From: Paenibacillus donghaensis
GTDB lineage: Bacteria; Bacillota; Bacilli; Paenibacillales; Paenibacillaceae
Direction: 5' to 3'
Length of the DNA: 64,000 nucleotides
Assembly: GCF_002192415.1 (NCBI RefSeq)
Contig: NZ_CP021780.1
Coordinates: 7,254,001 to 7,318,000, forward strand
Shown one piece after another: positions 25,815 to 34,283 of this stretch (positions within the stretch are counted from its first letter, which is position 1; each line of letters starts with the position of its first letter). The notes beneath the pieces were generated by a model. That model did not search any database. It saw nothing but the letters and a program-made list of their open reading frames with translations, and was not told the origin of the DNA. A program made the translations under genes and the position numbers.

Positions 25815-28607
25815 TTGAATACACAAAGTTTTGGAATACCATTAGCAGGGTTTGCAGAGTTTAGCCGGACAGTGGCTGCAGAAGGTGCAGTGCTGTTGAA
25901 GAATGATCATCAGGTGCTGCCGATTGGAAACGGCGAGAATGTGGCGGTTTTTGGCAGAACACAAGTCAACTATTACCGCAGTGGTACAGGTTCGGGCGGA
26001 AGCGTCCATGTTTCTTATACAACTAACCTGCTCGATGGTCTGCGCAGCAAGAAGAACCTCCAAGTCAACGAGCAACTGGCCGCTGTCTATGAGCAGTGGA
26101 TTGCCCAGAATCCCTTTGACAATGGTGGAGGCGGCTGGGCAGCAGAGCCGTGGCACCAGAAGGAAATGCCTCTAACCCATGAACTGATGGCAGAGGCCAG
26201 ACGTCAATCTACCAAAGCTATTATTGTCATCGGCCGCACGGCGGGAGAAGATCAGGACAATGCCGACGCGCCGGGAAGCTACAAGTTAACTGCGGATGAG
26301 CAGGAGATGTTGAAGCAGGTTGCGGCCTATTTTGATCAAACCGTGGTTGTGCTGAATGTATCGAACATTATTGATATGAGCTGGCTCGATGATGCCGGTT
26401 ATGTTAACCCGATCAGCAGCGTGATCTACTCCTGGCAGGGCGGTATGGAAGGCGGAAACGCGATTGCCGACGTACTGGCAGGAGAAGTCACACCAAGCGG
26501 TAAACTGACCGACACCATTGCTTATTCCATTGAAGATTATCCATCGACCCGCAATTATGGCAATGAATTCAGCAACCTCTATGAGGAAGATATCTATGTT
26601 GGATACCGTTACTTCGAAACGTTCTGCCCGGAGAAGGTTCAGTTTGAGTTCGGGTACGGGATCTCCTATACCTCATTCGAAATCAAGCCGGAGGAAGCCA
26701 AGCTGGTCACCCGAGATGGTGAAATATATGCTGAGATTGACGTAAATGTAACGAATACGGGAAATACTTTTGCGGGCAAAGAAGTAGTACAGGTCTATTA
26801 CGAAGCTCCGCAAGGCAAGCTGGGACAGCCGGCCAAAGCATTGGCAGCCTTCGGAAAGACGGGCGTTCTCCAGCCGGGAGAATCGCAGCGCCTCACAATA
26901 AGCTTCGCTATTCATTCGATGGCTTCTTATGATGATGCCGGGGTAACCGGACATCCTTCTGCGTATGTGCTGGAAGCCGGAACCTATCGCTTCTACGCCG
27001 GAACCAGTGTTAAGCAACTGCAGGAAATCGGCGTAGAAGGCCAAGCAGGTTACATTCTGGACAGCCTTCAAGTAGTGGAGCAGCTGCAGGAGGCGATGGC
27101 GCCAACTCAAAGCTTCAGCAGAATGAAACCGGGCGCCCGCAAGGAAGATGGCACCTATGAGCTGACTACCGAAGAAGTGCCGCAGCGGAAGATTTCGATG
27201 GCGGAACGGATTGAAAGCAGACTTCCGGCTACCCTTAAGCAGACTGGTGATCAAGGTCACACGTTGCGAGATGTTTTTGAGGGAAAAGTAACTATGGAAA
27301 CCTTCATCGCCCAGCTGAGCGATCAGGATCTGGCTGTAATCGTCAGAGGTGAGGGCATGAGCAGTCCGCTGGTTACACCAGGAACGGCTTCGGCCTTCGG
27401 TGGAGTCAGCGATCAGCTGTTCAACTACGGTATCCCTGTGGCTTGTACAGCTGACGGCCCATCCGGGATTCGGATGGACAGCGGGCAGAAGGCGACTCAG
27501 GTATCGATTGGTACGCTGCTTGCAGCTACCTGGAATCCGGCACTGGTTGAAGAGCTGTATGTAATGGAAGGCCGGGAGTTATTGAGCAATCAGGTAGATG
27601 CTCTGCTTGGACCTGGACTCAACATCCGCCGCAGTCCGCTGAACGGACGCAACTTCGAATACTTCTCGGAAGATCCGTTAATCTCGGGCCAATTCGCCGC
27701 CGTCTGCACCAGTGGAATTATGAAGGGCGGCTCCAATGCGACGCTGAAGCACTTCGCCTGCAATAACCAGGAGAAACACCGCAGCAAGGTTGATGCGGTA
27801 GTATCCGAACGTGCGCTGCGCGAGATCTACCTGAAGGGCTTCGAAATTGCTGTGAAGCAAGGCGGTGCCAACTCGATTATGACCTCCTATAATCCGGTCA
27901 ACGGACATTGGGCGGCGTCCAATTATGATCTGAACACTACCATCCTGCGTGGCGAATGGGGCTTCAAGGGTATCGTAATGACGGACTGGTGGGCGATTAT
28001 GAACGATGTAGTTGATGGCGGACCGGCGGACCGGAAATTCATGAACTGGATGGTTCGTGCCCAGAACGATCTGTATATGGTGGTTCCTAACTATGGTGCG
28101 GAAATCAATGGCTGGGATGATAATACCATCGAGTCGCTGGAGAACGGTACCTTGACCCGCGGAGAGCTGCAGCGTTCGGCTATGAACATCTGCGATTTCA
28201 TTATGCATGCTCCTGTATTCTCCAGAAAGCATGAGCATGTAGAAGCCGTTGAAGCATTCAAGGCCAACCCTGCTCTTTCAGCAGCGCCGGCGCAGGTTCA
28301 GGCACTGTCCGAGAACGCCCAGGTTAACCCTGATGCAGACGGATCAACCTATATCCGGGTGGATCAGGCCGGACACTACCGGATTTTTGTCCACATCATG
28401 TCTACGGAGAACGAACTGGCTCAGAGCGCATGTAATGCGACCCTGAACGGGCAGATGCTGACGACCATTCAGACGAATGGAACGGAAGGCAAATGGATCA
28501 GACAGAAGCTGGTGAAGATTGAGCTGGAAGCGGGTCTCTACGAGCTGAAGCTGGATTTCGTCAAGCCAGGCCTGCAGATCGACTGGATCGAATTCAAACA
28601 AGTGTAA
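25815..28607 (+). CDS. Domain-permuted GH3 beta-glycosidase with C-terminal carbohydrate-binding-like domain
   Basis: 930 residues, ATG preceded by CAGGAGGAAATCACTT (TTG at 25815). Domain order is reversed relative to classical GH3 enzymes. The alpha/beta sandwich (GH3 C-domain) comes first (~15-290), with GRTAGEDQDN whose Glu145 is the likely acid/base. Then comes a fibronectin-like domain (~310-400; GKEVVQVYYEAP), then the TIM barrel (~490-790; TADGPSGIR, the LKHFACNNQE motif and nucleophile Asp724 in VMTDWW). The last ~90 residues resemble a CBM6/35-like beta-sandwich (YIRVDQAGHYRIFV...IDWIEF). It has no signal peptide, so it acts inside the cell on imported oligosaccharides. Permuted GH3 enzymes are known, for example in rumen bacteria. 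Confidence 0.92.
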   Translation: MNTQSFGIPLAGFAEFSRTVAAEGAVLLKNDHQVLPIGNGENVAVFGRTQVNYYRSGTGSGGSVHVSYTTNLLDGLRSKKNLQVNEQLAAVYEQWIAQNPFDNGGGGWAAEPWHQKEMPLTHELMAEARRQSTKAIIVIGRTAGEDQDNADAPGSYKLTADEQEMLKQVAAYFDQTVVVLNVSNIIDMSWLDDAGYVNPISSVIYSWQGGMEGGNAIADVLAGEVTPSGKLTDTIAYSIEDYPSTRNYGNEFSNLYEEDIYVGYRYFETFCPEKVQFEFGYGISYTSFEIKPEEAKLVTRDGEIYAEIDVNVTNTGNTFAGKEVVQVYYEAPQGKLGQPAKALAAFGKTGVLQPGESQRLTISFAIHSMASYDDAGVTGHPSAYVLEAGTYRFYAGTSVKQLQEIGVEGQAGYILDSLQVVEQLQEAMAPTQSFSRMKPGARKEDGTYELTTEEVPQRKISMAERIESRLPATLKQTGDQGHTLRDVFEGKVTMETFIAQLSDQDLAVIVRGEGMSSPLVTPGTASAFGGVSDQLFNYGIPVACTADGPSGIRMDSGQKATQVSIGTLLAATWNPALVEELYVMEGRELLSNQVDALLGPGLNIRRSPLNGRNFEYFSEDPLISGQFAAVCTSGIMKGGSNATLKHFACNNQEKHRSKVDAVVSERALREIYLKGFEIAVKQGGANSIMTSYNPVNGHWAASNYDLNTTILRGEWGFKGIVMTDWWAIMNDVVDGGPADRKFMNWMVRAQNDLYMVVPNYGAEINGWDDNTIESLENGTLTRGELQRSAMNICDFIMHAPVFSRKHEHVEAVEAFKANPALSAAPAQVQALSENAQVNPDADGSTYIRVDQAGHYRIFVHIMSTENELAQSACNATLNGQMLTTIQTNGTEGKWIRQKLVKIELEAGLYELKLDFVKPGLQIDWIEFKQV

Positions 28608-28642
28608 AGTGTAGATCACAGAACTACAGATGCATAGAAGCA

Positions 28643-28668
28643 GAGGACACCCGAAGGGGTGTTTTTTG
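28643..28668 (+). terminator. Terminator of the GH3 gene
   Basis: ACACCC / GGGTGT stem with a T-run. Confidence 0.8.
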
Positions 28669-28710
28669 CTGCTTCTTCATAGAGGACGGCGAAGCCTCTC
28701 TTCTTATAAG

Positions 28711-29000
28711 GTTACTACTTCGGTCTCAGCGGGGATTTAGAGTGTTACTCCGGAACGTTCAACGCAATTAGATGGGAAAGTGCAACTAATTTCAGCTAAA
28801 GCTCTGTCAGGAGGCGATTAAGTGCAATATTGCAACTAATTTCGAGTAAATCAAGTCTCTGACGCTCAAAATCCCAAATTAGATGCATATTTGCATCTAT
28901 TTCCTCCAAAACGGAGAAAAACCGCTAATTAGATGCACTTTTGCAACTAATTCAATGGCTCGAAATTAGGATTAACCACTACGAAGTTAAATCTTCGATA
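28711..29000. repeat. Hairpin array C (four TGCA hairpins)
   Basis: The array begins with GTTACTACTT. Four spaced units follow, each a short inverted repeat around TGCA-N4-TGCA: AGATGGGAAAGTGCAACT, TAAGTGCAATATTGCAACT, AGATGCATATTTGCATCT and AGATGCACTTTTGCAACT. Spacers are ~25-33 bp and include GAGTAAATCAA and CCTCCAAAACGG. The whole layout recurs at 49308-49560 (array D), and related arrays with a CCTGCA core occur at 33895 and 60690. It has no coding capacity. A piece of R-type hairpin (AGAGGACGGCGAAGCC) lies just to its left. Confidence 0.75.
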
Positions 29001-29100
29001 TTCTCATCCTTATGAAGGGTCTAAGCAGGAACCTTAAATGTAACCGCCTTCTCTTTTATGATATAATAGGGGGCATTAATGGGTCAGGAGTGTTGCAGGA

Positions 29101-29289
29101 ATGAGAGGATATAGTATATGGCGTCCGTTGATGTTGATTGCGGTTGCGCTGCTTACCAGGAGTTTGGTTACCAACCTATGCCTGATGTTTGGCATGTCGC
29201 CAGATTCATCTGCCAACGTTGCTATGATTGCCATGTTGGTTGCCGCTTTTGTGATGTATAACCGAATAACGAAGCAACGCCGGAAATAG
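29101..29289 (+). CDS. Small membrane protein, unknown function
   Basis: 62 residues with two membrane helices (RPLMLIAVALLTRSLVTNLC and ANVAMIAMLVAAFVMY) and a basic tail ITKQRRK. CAGGAGTGTTGCAGG precedes the ATG and TATAAT occurs ~40 bp upstream in TTATGATATAATAGG. A terminator follows. No family is recognised; size and topology resemble the short conserved membrane proteins common in Paenibacillus. Confidence 0.65.
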   Translation: MRGYSIWRPLMLIAVALLTRSLVTNLCLMFGMSPDSSANVAMIAMLVAAFVMYNRITKQRRK

Positions 29290-29312
29290 ATGTCTGTAGG
29301 AAGCGGGAGATG

Positions 29313-29342
29313 GCAAAAGACACCGAGAGGTGTTTTTTGTTG
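29313..29342 (+). terminator. Short terminator
   Basis: AAAAGACACC ... GGTGTTTTTTG after the small membrane protein. Confidence 0.65.
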
Positions 29343-29384
29343 ATTTATAATACATAAAAAGGCTCCATTTATAAATCAGTGGTT

Positions 29385-29505
29385 GACTCTAAGCGCGAAA
29401 GCGTATGCTTCCGAAGCAGCGATACTGCCTATCGCTTTCAGGCATTCGTTTCTGCGAGAAATAGAAGGATAATTCATGGCGTGAAACATATAAATTCTTA
29501 TATTT
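29385..29505 (-). repeat. R-family repeat, copy R2 (inverted, variant hairpin)
   Basis: On the minus strand it reads ATATAAGAATTTATATG, TTTCACGCCATGAATTATCC, TTCTATTTCTCGCAGAAACG, as in R1, but the following hairpin is different (GCCTGAAAGCGATAGGC). The leader is thus conserved while the hairpin varies. Confidence 0.7.
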
Positions 29506-29509
29506 TCAA

Positions 29510-29536
29510 AAAGACACCCTGGGGTGTCTTTTTGTG
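29510..29536. terminator. Bidirectional terminator
   Basis: AAAAAGACACCC / GGGTGTCTTTTT; it serves the leftward gene at 29565. Confidence 0.8.
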
Positions 29537-29564
29537 TGTGAATATAACGAAGAATAAGTTTCGC

Positions 29565-29933
29565 TTAACCCTTGCCCATAAGCCCTTTCAGGCTGCCCAG
29601 CATAGGTCTGACCGTCTTGATCATGTTGTAGCCCATCTTCATCATCGGCCAGGCCTTCTGCATCATCCCAAAAAACTTTATCCCGCCGCCAAGCATTCCG
29701 CCTCCGCCACCTCCAAAGAAGGAGCCAATTAACGGCATCAGCGCGGATACCTCTGCTGTTTGTGCAGCTTTGCGTTTGGTTGATTTAGCCGGTGGAGGGG
29801 TGGAGAGCATCAGGTTGTCCTTGCCCAGTCCGCTTATCCATCCGACATATGACCGCCCATCGTGCAGGGTCACACAGACCGGCCGTCCTTTCAGCTGTTT
29901 GGCCTGCTTGCGGATCTTGGTGGAATTAGCCAT
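29565..29933 (-). CDS. Conserved hypothetical protein with Sm-like N-terminus and Gly-rich middle
   Basis: 122 residues, ATG preceded by GAGGTGATCC. The N-terminal ~50 residues (GRPVCVTLHDGRSYVGWISG) have the strand pattern of an Sm-like or small beta-barrel domain. Then come a Pro/Lys linker, a glycine run (SFFGGGGGGMLGGG) and a Met-rich, hydrophobic C-terminus (MMQKAWPMMKMGYNMIKTVR). This recalls small spore- or coat-associated proteins of Bacillales, but no specific family is recognised. Confidence 0.65.
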   Translation of the reverse strand: MANSTKIRKQAKQLKGRPVCVTLHDGRSYVGWISGLGKDNLMLSTPPPAKSTKRKAAQTAEVSALMPLIGSFFGGGGGGMLGGGIKFFGMMQKAWPMMKMGYNMIKTVRPMLGSLKGLMGKG

Positions 29934-29998
29934 TCGTGGATCACCTCATTGTTCTGTTTACTATAGTTTACTCAGAACATCGGGAGGTGCCTGTGCAA

Positions 29999-30107
29999 AT
30001 AGTAAGAATTTATATGTTCCACGTTATACGTTATAAATTATCCTTCTATTTCCCGCCGAAACACCCCGTCCTTATAAAAGGACGGCGCAGTCGTTTCCAC
30101 TTGTTGT
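29999..30107 (+). repeat. R-family repeat, copy R3
   Basis: GTAAGAATTTATATGTTCC, TTATCCTTCTATTTCCCGCC, GAAAC, a hairpin CCGTCCTT/AAGGACGG, then GTCGTTTCCACTTGTTG. Same leader and tail as R1 with a different stem. Confidence 0.75.
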
Positions 30108-30214
30108 TTTCCTATTTGTTTTGTTTAGAAGAAAGACATCTAGGTTACATTAGAAGGAGTCAAACCTTACCCACGGAAGCTGAATGACAAATCATCTTGA
30201 GGAGGCAACAACTC

Positions 30215-31111
30215 ATGACTGAACAATACAAAATGCAAGACCCTACCAAGCAATACCGCAAAGCCGGACCGGATTTCGAACAGCAGCAGCCGCCTCCCGG
30301 CATCGAGCAGAAGATGACTCCGAAGCCTGATGCGGGACAGGAAACCTATGTTGGCACCGGACGTCTTGCCGGACGCAAAGCGATTGTGACCGGCGCAGAC
30401 AGCGGGATCGGCCGTGCTGTAGCTATTGCCTATGCCCGCGAAGGTGCGGATGTGGTGCTGGCCTATCTGCCGGAGGAACAGAAGGACGCGCAGGAGGTTG
30501 TGAAGCTGGTGCAGGAGGCCGGACGTAAGGCCATAGCTATGCCAGGTGACCTGAAGGACGAGAACTATTGTGAACAGCTGGTTGCTGCTGCGGTAGAGCA
30601 GCTGGGCGGAGTGGATATTCTGGCCAATATTGCCGGGATGCAGCAATTTGTTCCCGAAATCGCCGAGCTTACTACGGAGCAGTTCGACGATACCTTCAAG
30701 ACCAATGTGTACTCCCTGTTCTGGCTCTGCAAAGCAGCGGTGAAGCAGATGAAGCCGGGCAGCGCGATAATTAATACCTCATCGATTCAGGCTTATCAGC
30801 CTTCACCGATTCTGCTGGATTACGCAACCACTAAGGCTGCGATCAATACGTTCAGCAAATCGTTGGCTCAGCAGGTAGCGAGCAAGGGCATCTGCGTCAA
30901 CGTTGTGGCGCCTGGTCCGGTATGGACGCCGCTGCAGATCTCCGGCGGTCAGCCGCAGGACGTGCTGAAGGAGTTCGGCGCGAAGACGCCGCTGGGCCGT
31001 CCGGGACAGCCGGCAGAGATGGCCCCGGCCTACGTGTTCCTGGCCAGCCAGGAGTCAAGCTATATCAGCGGCGAAACGCTGAACGCCAATGGCGGAATGC
31101 CTACACCGTAA
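30215..31111 (+). CDS. SDR-family oxidoreductase
   Basis: Start ATG 30215 with GAGGAGG 9 nt upstream; 298 residues. The extended N-terminus (~1-50, rich in Gln/Pro, [10 protein letters not shown]) is typical of the YhxC/YhdF-like general-stress SDRs. Cofactor motif TGADSGIG (~59-66), catalytic Ser190, Tyr203 and Lys207 (YATTK), and the SDR ending GETLNANGG. It reduces or oxidises an unknown carbonyl/alcohol with NAD(P). Transcribed alone, terminated at ~31190. Confidence 0.92.
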   Translation: MTEQYKMQDPTKQYRKAGPDFEQQQPPPGIEQKMTPKPDAGQETYVGTGRLAGRKAIVTGADSGIGRAVAIAYAREGADVVLAYLPEEQKDAQEVVKLVQEAGRKAIAMPGDLKDENYCEQLVAAAVEQLGGVDILANIAGMQQFVPEIAELTTEQFDDTFKTNVYSLFWLCKAAVKQMKPGSAIINTSSIQAYQPSPILLDYATTKAAINTFSKSLAQQVASKGICVNVVAPGPVWTPLQISGGQPQDVLKEFGAKTPLGRPGQPAEMAPAYVFLASQESSYISGETLNANGGMPTP

Positions 31112-31159
31112 GGGGCAAGTCTTGTTTAGCACCTTGCGCAATAGAATAAACCGTTAAGC

Positions 31160-31192
31160 AGACCGTCCTTTATAGGGCGGTTCGTTTTTTGT
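31160..31192 (+). terminator. Terminator of the SDR gene
   Basis: ACCGTCC / GGGCGGT stem followed by TTTTTT; it may also serve the leftward FAD gene. Confidence 0.75.
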
Positions 31193-31212
31193 GTTAAGCA
31201 GGAAGCAGAGAT

Positions 31213-32484
31213 TTAACGGCCAGCCTGCTCTGCGGCCGGCTTTTTGAAGACCGCCTGCTGCTCAGCCAGAATGGCATGCAGCGCCGGGATCGGCACATCT
31301 CGGAAGGAGCAGGACTTCTCGATAGCCAGGGAAGCGGCGATTCCGGCAGCTTGCCCAAGCGCGTAGCAGGTGGCCTGTACCCGCATCGAGGACATCGCGA
31401 CATGAGTGGCCGATATGGCGCGTCCGGCTACCAGCAAGTTGCCGTACTGCTCCGGGACCATACAGCGGTAAGGCACATCGTAGCCGTCGATGCGGCGAAT
31501 ATCAGTAGTTCTGCGGCCATCCGGATTATGGATGTCAATCTCGTAGGTGGTCTGGGCAACCACATCCTCGAACCGGTGACCTTTCAGGATATCTTCTTCC
31601 GTCAGCGTATAGAGGCCGACGATCTGGTTCGTCTCCCGGACTCCCGTCTGTGCAGCCACGTGGGCCAGCGCATAGGTCTCGTATCCGCTGCGCTGGAGAT
31701 AGTCGACGATCGAGAAGACCTGGCGCAGCGCCTCTGGTTCGGCCCGGTTCATATCATCGATTCGGGCTCCGTTGCCCTTGACCCGCGACATATTGACCAG
31801 AAGGGAGCCTTCAGCCCCCTGTTCCCAGTACAAGCGTCTGCCCTGAGGCAGATCTTCTACTTCATTATAGATTTCGCAGCCTTCCGGCAGCTGGCGCAGC
31901 ACCGGCTTGCCTGTATCCTGCATCGTGAACATCAGCGTCATCGGCTGGGTCATTCCGTCCCCGTCTCTACCAGAGGTGTAAGGTACGCCAGCTTCAATGG
32001 CTGCTCTTGCATCTCCTGTACAATCAATGAACTGCTTGGCCCGGAAGGCTCTCAGGCCTTCCCGGGTCGAGGTGATTACCGCCTGAATCGAGTCGCCATC
32101 CTTAATTGTACCGATGAATTCCGTATGGAGGCAGACTGCAACGCCTTCCTTGTGCAGCTTCTCGTTCAAATAATGGCGCAGTAGAAAAGGTGAATACTGC
32201 GGCGCAATCGATTCATCATGCCCTGGGGGTAAATAGGCAGCCAGCATCTCGGAGATCAGCTCACGGTAGAAGCCTGTTACATTGCCTACCGGCATAAATA
32301 CGCTTACATTTGCCAGCGTGCCCATTCCACCAAGCTGCGCGGACTTCTCCAGCAGCATGACCTTCTTGCCGCAACGCGCTGCGGAGACTGCTGCTGCCGT
32401 TCCTGCGGGTCCTCCTCCCAATACAATAACATCTGACTCTGCGTAAAGAGGGACTTCCTGTTCGAATCTGTACCCTGCTTGCAT
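31213..32484 (-). CDS. FAD-dependent oxidoreductase (FAD_oxidored type)
   Basis: 423 residues. The N-terminal Rossmann dinucleotide motif VIVLGGGPAGTAAAVSAARC is followed by LLEKSAQLGGMGT, and the C-terminal FAD contact GNLLVAGRAISATHVA...ALGQAAGIAA is clear. This family often oxidises sugars or related polyols in Paenibacillus glycan loci. It has no signal peptide. The gene is divergent from a LacI regulator with ~120 bp between them, so the regulator probably controls it. Confidence 0.88.
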   Translation of the reverse strand: MQAGYRFEQEVPLYAESDVIVLGGGPAGTAAAVSAARCGKKVMLLEKSAQLGGMGTLANVSVFMPVGNVTGFYRELISEMLAAYLPPGHDESIAPQYSPFLLRHYLNEKLHKEGVAVCLHTEFIGTIKDGDSIQAVITSTREGLRAFRAKQFIDCTGDARAAIEAGVPYTSGRDGDGMTQPMTLMFTMQDTGKPVLRQLPEGCEIYNEVEDLPQGRRLYWEQGAEGSLLVNMSRVKGNGARIDDMNRAEPEALRQVFSIVDYLQRSGYETYALAHVAAQTGVRETNQIVGLYTLTEEDILKGHRFEDVVAQTTYEIDIHNPDGRRTTDIRRIDGYDVPYRCMVPEQYGNLLVAGRAISATHVAMSSMRVQATCYALGQAAGIAASLAIEKSCSFRDVPIPALHAILAEQQAVFKKPAAEQAGR

Positions 32485-32606
32485 CGGTCGTCACTTCCTT
32501 CGTTGGAATACATTCATTATAATAATGAGTGAAGCTTCATATATAGTTTCATTTTACTTACAAAGTTAATGCTTAGGCACAAGAACCTTGGGGAAGAGGG
32601 TTGGAG

Positions 32607-33650
32607 ATGCGGAAGAAAAAGCTAGTCACCCTGCAGGATATAGCGGATGAACTGAAATTGACGATCCATACCGTGTCCAAGGCCTTGCGCGGCCTGCCGG
32701 GGATGTCGGAAGCTACCCGTGAGGAAGTTATTGAAACCGCGCGGCGGCTGGGCTACCGTACCAAGGAACAAGGATTGCGGGGATGGTATGAGAAGAGCCC
32801 CAAGCTGATGACCGGTAGAAAAAGATTTACCTTGCTGCTGAACAAGGACACCCCCTTCTTTCAGCTGCAGCTGGCTGGACTGCAGGAGCGGCTGCATGAA
32901 TATGGTCATTCAATTACCGTATCCTTCTTTCCTTCCTTTGTTAAAGACCGCCAGGGGCTGGAGCGCTGGGTAGAGCAGACGGACCTGCTCTATAATGATG
33001 GCCTATTCATCCCGCCGACGATTCACCCCGAGCTGGAGGCGATGCTGCTCTCGCTGCCGCTTCCGAAGGTGCTGATCAACTACCCGCCTCCGCTGGCCGA
33101 GGTAGACAGTGTCATTTGGGATGTGGAGCATGCCATCCGCCTGTCGGTGCGCCATTTCGCGGTCAATGGACACCGGAAGATCCTGTATATCGGGAATACT
33201 CATGAACATCGGGGATTCCAACTGCGCTGGACGGCATTTCAGTCCGCGATGCAGGAGCTCGGCTGCACCGTTGATCCCGGCGACCATCTTACCGAGTCGA
33301 AGCCATTCCATTCAGGCTGGGACGAGGAGCTGTACGCCAAGCTGCTGCATACGGGTTGTACCGCGATCCTCTGCGCGATTGATATGGATCTGTATCCGCT
33401 GCTCTACTTGCTGCAGACCAGGGGACATACCGTTCCGGCCGATTATTCACTGATCGGCCTGGAGAACCTTGGGCAGCCTGACGTCTATCCCAGCCTGGCC
33501 CGGCCGGCGCTGCTGGTCAAGGAAGCCGGCTGCCGTGCGGCGGAGCGGATGCTGCGGCGGATTGCGGATCCCGCCGAGCCCTTTGAGCATATCCGCCTGG
33601 CCGGCGGATTCATTGCCGGCGACAGTGTCAGCCTGCTGCCGCGCAGCTAA
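32607..33650 (+). CDS. LacI-family transcriptional regulator
   Basis: 347 residues from ATG 32607 (a TTG at 32601 is also in frame). N-terminal LacI HTH (VTLQDIADELKLTIHTVSKA, then TREEVIETARRLGY), followed by a periplasmic-binding-like sensor (FTLLLNKDTPFFQLQLAGLQ...SLIGLENLGQPDVYPSLA). It should bind a sugar effector and repress the divergent FAD oxidoreductase gene. The 3' end of the gene is markedly GC-rich. Confidence 0.92.
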   Translation: MRKKKLVTLQDIADELKLTIHTVSKALRGLPGMSEATREEVIETARRLGYRTKEQGLRGWYEKSPKLMTGRKRFTLLLNKDTPFFQLQLAGLQERLHEYGHSITVSFFPSFVKDRQGLERWVEQTDLLYNDGLFIPPTIHPELEAMLLSLPLPKVLINYPPPLAEVDSVIWDVEHAIRLSVRHFAVNGHRKILYIGNTHEHRGFQLRWTAFQSAMQELGCTVDPGDHLTESKPFHSGWDEELYAKLLHTGCTAILCAIDMDLYPLLYLLQTRGHTVPADYSLIGLENLGQPDVYPSLARPALLVKEAGCRAAERMLRRIADPAEPFEHIRLAGGFIAGDSVSLLPRS

Positions 33651-33687
33651 GCAGTCCCCGGAAGCGGCCCGCGAACTGCAAATCGCA

Positions 33688-33812
33688 GCGCTTCTGGGTG
33701 CTGCACGCCAATTGCGCTTGCGCTTCTGGATGCTGCACGCCATTGCGCTTGCGCTTCTGGATGCTGCACGCAATTGCGCTTGCGCTTCTGGGTGCTGCAC
33801 GCCATTGCGCTT
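33688..33812 (+). repeat. Tandem 31-bp repeat, four copies
   Basis: Units of GCGCTTCTGG(A/G)TGCTGCACGC plus (C)(A)ATTGCGCTT repeat head to tail four times just after the LacI gene, differing by only a few bases. No ORF is supported across it. Confidence 0.85.
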
Positions 33813-33894
33813 CTGTAGTCTGGCGTACGTCTGGCCGGGAACCTGCTATGGATGTCCTTAGTACGCAGTGTCTGGTCATATGCCCCGCCGCTTT

Positions 33895-34092
33895 AGCCAA
33901 AAGCCTGCGAAAGTGCAGGCTTTTAGCTGACATTCGGCAATGGAGTACCAAAGCCTGCGAAAGTGCAGGCATTTCTTCAAGGATCAGCTGGATGAAGCCA
34001 TTACGGCCGGAGAACCTGTACTATTGCAGGTTTTTTCCGTAATCGGCTGATAACAGCTACAAAACCTGCACTTTTGCAGGCATTTCCTACAG
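33895..34092. repeat. Hairpin array A (four CCTGCA hairpins)
   Basis: Four short hairpins: GCCTGCGAAAGTGCAGGC twice, CCTGTACTATTGCAGG and CCTGCACTTTTGCAGG, each preceded by AAA and mostly followed by TTT or ATTTC, separated by ~25-45 bp. Same layout as array B (60690) and related by core to arrays C and D. Confidence 0.75.
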
Positions 34093-34118
34093 ACTCCTAT
34101 AGAATGGGCAGATTAAAT

Positions 34119-34172
34119 TAAAAAAGGTGACTCCATAAGCCATCATATTGGCAGCGGGGTCGCCTTTTTTCG
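34119..34172 (+). terminator. Long hairpin with T-run
   Basis: AAAAAGGTGACTCC ... GGGGTCGCCTTTTTT, between array A and the next gene. It has no gene directly upstream, so it may shield the next gene from read-through. Confidence 0.7.
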
Positions 34173-34283
34173 CTTATTGAACAATAACTTTTAACAATTG
34201 ACACAACAATTAAAAAGATATAAAATGTCAAAAGAAAGTTAGTGTCATAATAATCCGAAGAAAATATAAAAGGAGTGAGCGAA

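Noticed and set aside
28711..29000. CRISPR array
   Set aside because: Units are degenerate palindromes with related spacers in two copies and no cas genes; this is a dispersed hairpin array.
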